Of a stretch of 64,000 nt of DNA, positions 59,737-64,000 are shown in pieces; within the stretch, counting starts at the first letter, position 1; every line of letters starts with the position of its first letter. Made by a program: the position numbers and the translations under genes. The notes beneath the pieces were generated by a model, which was not told where the DNA came from, made no database searches, and saw only the letters and a list, made by a program, of their open reading frames with translations. The DNA is from CAIYRG01 sp964494505. GTDB lineage: Bacteria > Pseudomonadota > Alphaproteobacteria > Micropepsales > Micropepsaceae. The stretch is taken from NCBI GenBank assembly GCA_964494505.1, contig CAZBRO010000005.1:186001-250000 (forward strand), read 5' to 3'.

Positions 59737-60441
59737 TTAAGGCTGTGCCGGCACCGGTGGCTGCGTGGGCGCCTGATCCGGCATCTGTCCCGGCATTTGA
59801 TCCCCTTGAGGCATCCCGCGCCTGCCCCGCCCGCTGAAACGTCCGCCGGGTCCCCGTCCAGGGAATTGGCCGTTTAACCCTCCGCCAAACCGTCCGCCGT
59901 TCGGGCCGCCTTGGGCGAAGCGCCGGCCCGCATAATCGCCGGTGAAGCGCAAAGATTGCTGAAAGAGAATGGCGTCGCCCGATTGGGGATCGGAGCTTGA
60001 GGCAAGCGTTGTTCCCTCGACCTGGAACAAATGGTCCTTGGCAAAGAACAGCGCCAGGGTCGAACGGCTGCCGTCGGCCGCGGTGATACTGAGCTGCCGC
60101 CCGAACTGCCCATTCACACGCGCGGGGATATCCACCTTGACCTCACCTTTGGAACGGGCGGCTTCGAGCGCCTGGGCGAGTGCGGCCTGCTGGTCCAAGC
60201 CCTGCCCCGACAAATCGGCGACCGTGACCATGAAATGACCGCCCTGGGTCTGCGCCGAATAGATGCTGGCGCCCACGAACGCGCCTGCGCCGGTCTCGTA
60301 AAGCCCGCTCGCAATGGTCGGCTGGGTTGGGAAATGAATGGAGAAGCCTGCGTCGGGATAGTTGTATTCCGTCCAGCTTTGGGCCGAGGCCGGGTTCGCG
60401 AGCATGACGAACGTTGCGGCAACAATTGCAAATACGCGCAT
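59737..60441 (-). CDS. Secreted protein with Gly/Arg/Pro-rich tail
   Basis: A 234-residue exported protein. Signal peptide MRVFAIVAATFVMLANPASA. Residues 22-165 form an alpha/beta domain (YPDAGFSIHFPTQPTIASG, GGHFMVTVADLSG, SITAADGSRSTLALFFAKDH) resembling PsbP/MOG1-like fold proteins. Then comes a low-complexity tail (GGRFGGGLNGQFPGRGPGG, then PQGDQMPGQMPDQ). Function unknown. ATG 60441 starts the signal peptide. Confidence 0.72.
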   Translation of the reverse strand: MRVFAIVAATFVMLANPASAQSWTEYNYPDAGFSIHFPTQPTIASGLYETGAGAFVGASIYSAQTQGGHFMVTVADLSGQGLDQQAALAQALEAARSKGEVKVDIPARVNGQFGRQLSITAADGSRSTLALFFAKDHLFQVEGTTLASSSDPQSGDAILFQQSLRFTGDYAGRRFAQGGPNGGRFGGGLNGQFPGRGPGGRFSGRGRRGMPQGDQMPGQMPDQAPTQPPVPAQP

Positions 60442-60548
60442 GGGTACCCTCGATATCGGACAAGCACTGATCGTAGAGACTGGCACGGCGAGATGAGCGG
60501 AGCCCATCCGCTTCATTACATCTGCGTCGTTCCGGTCACGCCTAGAAC

Positions 60549-61652
60549 CTATTTGCGCCGGCCTGTGCGCCGGTTGTCGATCACCCGCCAGATGTTGCGG
60601 CACATGGTAGCCAGATCGGAGAGGCCGATGGCACGGTCGCCCACGGCGGTATGCGGCATCGCGATCACACGGCCGTCACTGTACTTCAACAGGGCATCGT
60701 CCGGCGCCCAGGGTTCGTCATAGCCGACATCCATGCCGGCTCCGGCGAGCCGCCCGGAATCGAGAGCCTCCGCCAGCGCCTCCCGGTCGACGAGATGCGC
60801 GCGCGCGGTGTTGATGAGCATGGCGCCGGGCTTGACCGCCTGAAGCTCCTTCCGCCCGATGATCCCGCGCGTGGATTCGTTGAGCGGCAATTGCACCAGG
60901 ATATAGTCGGAGCCGGTCATCAGCTCTTCCAGTCCGGCATAGCGCGCGCCGTAGGTGAGTTCCTCCGCCGGTGAAAGCCGCGTGCGCTGGTGGTAGAGCA
61001 GGATCATGCCGAACGCGGCCGCGCGACGCGCCACCTCCCGGCCGACTTCGCCGAAGCCCACGATCCCGAGCGTCGCCCTTTGAAGCGAGCGCAGATGGGG
61101 GATTCGCGCGTAGTTCGATCCACCGGTGTAACGCCGGTTGTAGCTTCGAATTGGGTGGCCGGCGTCGGTCAGGTCCCTTTCCGTCACCACGCCATTGTAG
61201 CGGCCGATATCCTTGGCCAACGCCAGCATCAGCGCGAACGCCTGCTCCGCGACCGCGACATTGCCTTTGCGCGCGACACTGAACACCTGAATGCGCCGCG
61301 CCCGGCACGCCTCCACGTCGATGTTCGACATAATCGCGCCGAATTTGTGCACGATCGCCGAGGGCTTGAGTTTCGCAACGCCGTCGCGGTTCAAATAAAG
61401 GCTTTCCAGGATGACGGCATCGGCGCCGGGCAGCTTTGCTTCGAGTTCGGTCTGATCGGCGGCGAATTCCACCTCGGCCGGATAGAGCCCGGAGATTTGC
61501 CCTCGGAACGTCTCGCACCAGCCTTGAAAGTCGGGGATGTCGTGGGCGAAAAAATCGGCGACCGCGCTTCTGTGTTCGTCGGGCGTGCGCGGATCGAGGA
61601 TGACGGGGAGGATTTTGAGAAAGTGGTCGGCCTCCACTAGGATGCGCATCAT
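60549..61652 (-). CDS. D-2-hydroxyacid dehydrogenase family
   Basis: A 367-residue NAD(P)-dependent dehydrogenase. Rossmann motif GIVGFGEVGREVARRA; catalytic Arg in NTARAHLVD, Glu in GYDEPWAPDD and His in MPHTAVG are all present. The N-terminal part is long and diverged (PDFQGWCETFRGQISGLYP), so the substrate is not assignable. Start: ATG 61652 (MMRILVEADHF); a GTG three codons upstream is possible. Divergent from the CMD-family gene with 26 bp between starts, so they share a promoter region. Confidence 0.83.
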   Translation of the reverse strand: MMRILVEADHFLKILPVILDPRTPDEHRSAVADFFAHDIPDFQGWCETFRGQISGLYPAEVEFAADQTELEAKLPGADAVILESLYLNRDGVAKLKPSAIVHKFGAIMSNIDVEACRARRIQVFSVARKGNVAVAEQAFALMLALAKDIGRYNGVVTERDLTDAGHPIRSYNRRYTGGSNYARIPHLRSLQRATLGIVGFGEVGREVARRAAAFGMILLYHQRTRLSPAEELTYGARYAGLEELMTGSDYILVQLPLNESTRGIIGRKELQAVKPGAMLINTARAHLVDREALAEALDSGRLAGAGMDVGYDEPWAPDDALLKYSDGRVIAMPHTAVGDRAIGLSDLATMCRNIWRVIDNRRTGRRK

Positions 61653-61678
61653 CGAATGCACCCCACGCAGAACCGAAA

Positions 61679-62206
61679 ATGGCGCGTATTTCCCTGATCG
61701 AAGATACTCATCCCGAGCTCACGGATATCATCGGCAGAATCAAAGGCGCGCGGCGCGGCCGTCTCATCAACGTTTACAAATTGCTGTTGCACAGTCCAGC
61801 CTTAGCGGAGAGCTGGTTCGCGCACAACAATGCCGTGCGCTGGAAGACCTTGCTTGACGGGCGCTTGCGGGAAATGGTGATCGTCCGCATCGCCCATGTT
61901 CTCCGCGCTCCCTACATCGTGCGCCAGCACGTGCCCAATCTCGCGGTCCCCGAGGGGCTGACGCTTGCGGAATGCGAGGCGCTTGAGGATTGGGAGGCGT
62001 CATCCTTGTTCGGCGCTCGCGACCGCGCGGTGCTCGCCTATGCCGATTCCATGACGCGCGAGGTGACGGTGTCCGACGCGGTGTTTGGTGCCCTGAAGCC
62101 GTTCTTCGACGAGCGCAGAATCGTGGAGCTGAGCGTGCTGATCGGCACCTACAACATGCACGCCCGCGTGGTCCAGGCCCTCGAAATCGATCCCGAACAG
62201 CCGTAA
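61679..62206 (+). CDS. Carboxymuconolactone decarboxylase-family protein (no CxxC)
   Basis: A 175-residue all-helical protein of the CMD/AhpD family: LINVYKLLLHSPALAESWF, LREMVIVRIAHVLRAPYIVR, AVLAYADSMTREVTVSDAVF, IVELSVLIGTYNMHARVV. The redox CxxC of AhpD peroxidases is absent (AHVLRAPY here), so it is nearer the CMD decarboxylase-like or uncharacterised branch. Neighbouring catabolic genes fit either. Shares its promoter region with the D-2-hydroxyacid dehydrogenase. Confidence 0.8.
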   Translation: MARISLIEDTHPELTDIIGRIKGARRGRLINVYKLLLHSPALAESWFAHNNAVRWKTLLDGRLREMVIVRIAHVLRAPYIVRQHVPNLAVPEGLTLAECEALEDWEASSLFGARDRAVLAYADSMTREVTVSDAVFGALKPFFDERRIVELSVLIGTYNMHARVVQALEIDPEQP

Positions 62207-62337
62207 ATCGAAGCTCCACCCGGTATTTGGCGGAAACTGACGCTCAACTTCCGCGTTTGGGGAACCACTCACGAAAGGGGGGGGCGTTAGCCACCCGCCT
62301 CAAACTCCCCGCCCGGATGGCTGTCCCTACGGAACAT

Positions 62338-62366
62338 TTGGGATAGGGCAAAAAACCTCGTACAAT
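62338..62366 (+). promoter_or_regulatory. Candidate sigma-70 promoter for the hibernation factor gene
   Basis: TTGGGA, 17 bases, TACAAT: four and five matches of six to the -35 and -10 consensus at ideal spacing. It lies in the 290 bp gap 62207-62497, which has no gene and would give a 5' leader of about 120 bases. Confidence 0.4.
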
Positions 62367-62497
62367 CTGCCCCCAAGTGGGAAGCGGTATAATCGCTGCG
62401 ATTTCTTCCCAGGGGGGGCTCCAACCGGGCCGCTTGCGGGCAACCGCCTCAAGCAACCCGGCGTTTACTGTAGGACCTGTCCATCGAGGGAACGCCC

Positions 62498-62923
62498 ATG
62501 GAAGTTGAACCCGAAATTACCTTCCACAATATGCAAAGCTCCGACACCGTTAAGGCCGAGATTCTCAAGCGCATCGCGAAGCTCGAAAAATTCTACGGCC
62601 GCCTGATTTCCTGCCGGGTGTCGGTGGAGGCGCGCACCAAGCAGCATCGCACCGGCAACATCTTTGAGGTCCACATCGAGATGCAGGCGCCGGGCGGATC
62701 GCTCGTCGTCAGCCGCGAGCCGCATCATGTCAAGGAGAGGCGGGCGCACGCCAATGTCCGCACCTCCATCGTGGAAGCCTTCGATGCGGCCGAAGCGCAG
62801 CTCCGCGCCTATGGCAAGAAGCGCAACGGCGAAGTCAAGACTCATACCTTGCCGGCCAACGAGCAAGCGGCGGAACTGCTACCGGATCTGCCGCCGGCGA
62901 CGTCCGGCCGAACGAGGCCATGA
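62498..62923 (+). CDS. Ribosome hibernation factor, S30AE family (short form)
   Basis: A 141-residue sigma-54-modulation/HPF-type protein: EILKRIAKLEKFYGRLISCR, FEVHIEMQAPGGSLVVSREP, VRTSIVEAFDAAEAQLRAYG. It has only the ribosome-binding S30AE fold plus a polar tail, lacking the dimerising C-terminal domain of long HPF. Such proteins bind the 30S subunit and silence translation in starvation or low oxygen. Start ATG 62498 follows GAGGGA. Confidence 0.85.
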   Translation: MEVEPEITFHNMQSSDTVKAEILKRIAKLEKFYGRLISCRVSVEARTKQHRTGNIFEVHIEMQAPGGSLVVSREPHHVKERRAHANVRTSIVEAFDAAEAQLRAYGKKRNGEVKTHTLPANEQAAELLPDLPPATSGRTRP

Positions 62924-62960
62924 GCGCTGCACATTAGAAGCAAGGCGCGGACGCGCGGAA

Positions 62961-62974
62961 TTGATCTGCAGCAA
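62961..62974. promoter_or_regulatory. Possible FNR/FixK-type box (one mismatch)
   Basis: TTGATCTGCAGCAA matches TTGA-N6-TCAA except for one base in the right half. It precedes the phosphoribosyltransferase gene by about 130 bp. Confidence 0.35.
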
Positions 62975-63043
62975 GGTCTCTCGCGCGGATCGGTGTTTGA
63001 CTATCTAATAGCACTGCATTCTGCAACCGATGAGAGGTGTGTC

Positions 63044-63100
63044 ATGAGCGCCACCCGGCTTCAGGCCTTCGACAAGCCTCGCCAGTCCAAGCGCGGTTGA
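63044..63100 (+). CDS. Possible 18-residue leader peptide
   Basis: ATG with GAGAGGTG just upstream encodes MSATRLQAFDKPRQSKRG and stops four bases before the phosphoribosyltransferase ATG. It could couple translation of that gene. No homology basis. Confidence 0.25.
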   Translation: MSATRLQAFDKPRQSKRG

Positions 63101-63104
63101 AGCG

Positions 63105-63791
63105 ATGGCGTTCTCCAGCGAAGCCGGTGGGATGTTTCAGGACCGCACCGATGCCGGCGTGAAGCTCGCGCGGGCGCTCCTGCATTTGAAACCGGAGAAG
63201 CCGGTGGTACTTGCGCTGCCGCGTGGCGGCGTGCCGGTCGGATTTGAAGTCGCGAAAGCGCTCGGTGCGCCGCTCGACGTCGTACTGGTGCGCAAGATCG
63301 GTGCGCCCGGCCAGCCGGAATTGGGATTGGGCGCTGTCGTGGATGGGGCCAATCCGCAGCTTGTCCTGAACGAAGAACTGGTCGAACTCGTCCAGCCGGG
63401 GAGGCGCTATCTCGAAGCCGAGGAAAAGCGCCAGCTTGCCGAGATCGAGCGCCGTCGCGCGCTCTATCGCCCCGGCCGCGCGCCGCTTTCGGTTGAAGGC
63501 CGGACCGTAATCGTGGTCGATGACGGTATAGCCACGGGGGCGACGGTGAAGGCAGCGCTTCAGGCGCTCGCCAAGAGCGGCGCGAAGCGCGTGGTGTTGG
63601 CCGTTCCGGTGGCGCCGCGCGATGCCTTGCGCGACCTTTCGGAACTGGCCGAAACCGTGTGCCTGATGACGCCCGAACCGTTCTATTCCGTGGGCGCGTT
63701 CTATCGCGATTTTACACAGACCAGCGATGAGGAGGTCATCGACCTCCTGGCCCGCGCGGCCGGAGCCGGGGACGGGGCCTCAGCAGCCTGA
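63105..63791 (+). CDS. Phosphoribosyltransferase-family protein
   Basis: A 228-residue type I PRTase fold. The PRPP-binding loop is VIVVDDGIATGAT (136-148); the N-terminal VVLALPRGGVPVGFEVAKAL and VVLVRKIGAPGQPELGLGAV are typical of stand-alone PRTases of unknown substrate often found in FixK or dormancy regulons. A start at Met10 is possible. It follows the hibernation factor by 181 bp on the same strand and may share its low-oxygen/stationary regulation. Confidence 0.82.
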   Translation: MAFSSEAGGMFQDRTDAGVKLARALLHLKPEKPVVLALPRGGVPVGFEVAKALGAPLDVVLVRKIGAPGQPELGLGAVVDGANPQLVLNEELVELVQPGRRYLEAEEKRQLAEIERRRALYRPGRAPLSVEGRTVIVVDDGIATGATVKAALQALAKSGAKRVVLAVPVAPRDALRDLSELAETVCLMTPEPFYSVGAFYRDFTQTSDEEVIDLLARAAGAGDGASAA

Positions 63792-63806
63792 GCACCGTTC
63801 TTCGTA

Positions 63807-64000
63807 CTACTTGCCCGCCGTCTTCACCGCGACGAGGTGCATATGGAAGGTCAGCGTCTGGCCCCACAAATTGTTGCCCGATCGCTCTTCCCCGTAGCCG
63901 AGCTTCGCCGGTATCACCAGCTCCCACTCGTCGCCCTCTTTCATCAAGGAGAGTGCTTCCGTCCAGCCGGGGATCAGCTTGCTCACCGGCAGATCGCGCG
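63807..64000 (-). CDS. FKBP-type peptidyl-prolyl isomerase, N-terminus beyond window
   Basis: The last about 64 codons of a minus-strand gene: VSKLIPGWTEALSLMKEGDE, WELVIPAKLGYGEERSGNN, LTFHMHLVAVKTAGK. This is the C-terminal half of an FKBP domain (IPGW-eal--m--G, LaYGe, L-F---L). It catalyses prolyl isomerisation, probably in the envelope. The rest lies outside the window. Confidence 0.88.
   Translation of the reverse strand, partial: RDLPVSKLIPGWTEALSLMKEGDEWELVIPAKLGYGEERSGNNLWGQTLTFHMHLVAVKTAGK

Noticed and set aside
62261..62288. GGAAC followed by CGTT before the hibernation factor gene
   Set aside because: The spacing is 19 bases, too long for an EcfG promoter (16-17).
62388..62393. 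Perfect TATAAT hexamer before the hibernation factor gene
   Set aside because: No matching -35 element at 16-18 bases; the TTGGGA/TACAAT pair 27 bases upstream is a better promoter.
1..64000. tRNA, rRNA, CRISPR, integrase, transposase or phage genes
   Set aside because: None seen on either strand; the only mobile-looking sequences are short palindromic repeats.

Overview
The window reads as alphaproteobacterial chromosome. The evidence is GC-rich sequence, dense ATGA-overlapping operons, FNR/FixK-type boxes (TTGA-N6-TCAA), an EcfG-type general-stress promoter (GGAAC-N16-CGTT), HWE/HisKA_2 and DUF1194 proteins, and many solute receptors of the Bug/tripartite-tricarboxylate (TTT) type. I cannot fix the genus. 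No rRNA, tRNA, CRISPR array, integrase or transposase was seen.

Layout. 1-3.5 kb: a partial EamA permease, an antitoxin beside the remnant of its toxin gene (TumE/TumA type), and two divergent Bug/TTT receptors. 3.7-6.2 kb: a cyclooxygenase-like haem peroxidase and an intact MntA/HepT toxin-antitoxin pair. 6.3-13.7 kb: an aromatic-acid block with a bicupin protein, an NMT1-type receptor, an MFS aromatic-acid transporter, a class II aldolase, a flavin hydroxylase and a gentisate-dioxygenase-like cupin. 14.1-20 kb: a glycolate block with glcF, glcE and glcD on one strand and a glycolate/lactate permease on the other. 20-24.6 kb: a membrane protein and a cytochrome P460 behind an EcfG-type promoter, a partial duplication flanking a lipoprotein gene, and an MFS transporter. 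24.6-29.1 kb: a serine-glyoxylate-type aminotransferase and a giant FAD/Fe-S oxidoreductase, which extend the glycolate theme.

30-46 kb is a second catabolic block: a Tat-exported amidohydrolase, a TPR-PRMT-like methyltransferase, an extradiol-type VOC protein, two ABC receptors, an ADP-forming acyl-CoA synthetase, a racemase, a hydroxycinnamoyl-CoA hydratase-lyase, a fumarylacetoacetate-hydrolase-family protein, a molybdenum hydroxylase, a third TTT receptor and a UbiD decarboxylase. Together they suggest uptake and breakdown of plant-derived aromatic acids (ferulate/coumarate type).

46-53 kb holds a second molybdenum hydroxylase followed by five tandem paralogous secreted proteins of unknown function, the best candidate for an undescribed system. 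53-56.4 kb is signalling: two sensor kinases and a receiver. 56.4-64 kb holds two DUF1194 von Willebrand proteins, a fosmidomycin-resistance-type MFS, a D-2-hydroxyacid dehydrogenase, a carboxymuconolactone-decarboxylase-family protein, a ribosome hibernation factor, a phosphoribosyltransferase and a partial FKBP isomerase.

Cutting across the window are at least three families of palindromic repeats. Several copies lie in frame inside conserved genes (glcF, the FAD/Fe-S oxidoreductase three times, the acyl-CoA synthetase twice).
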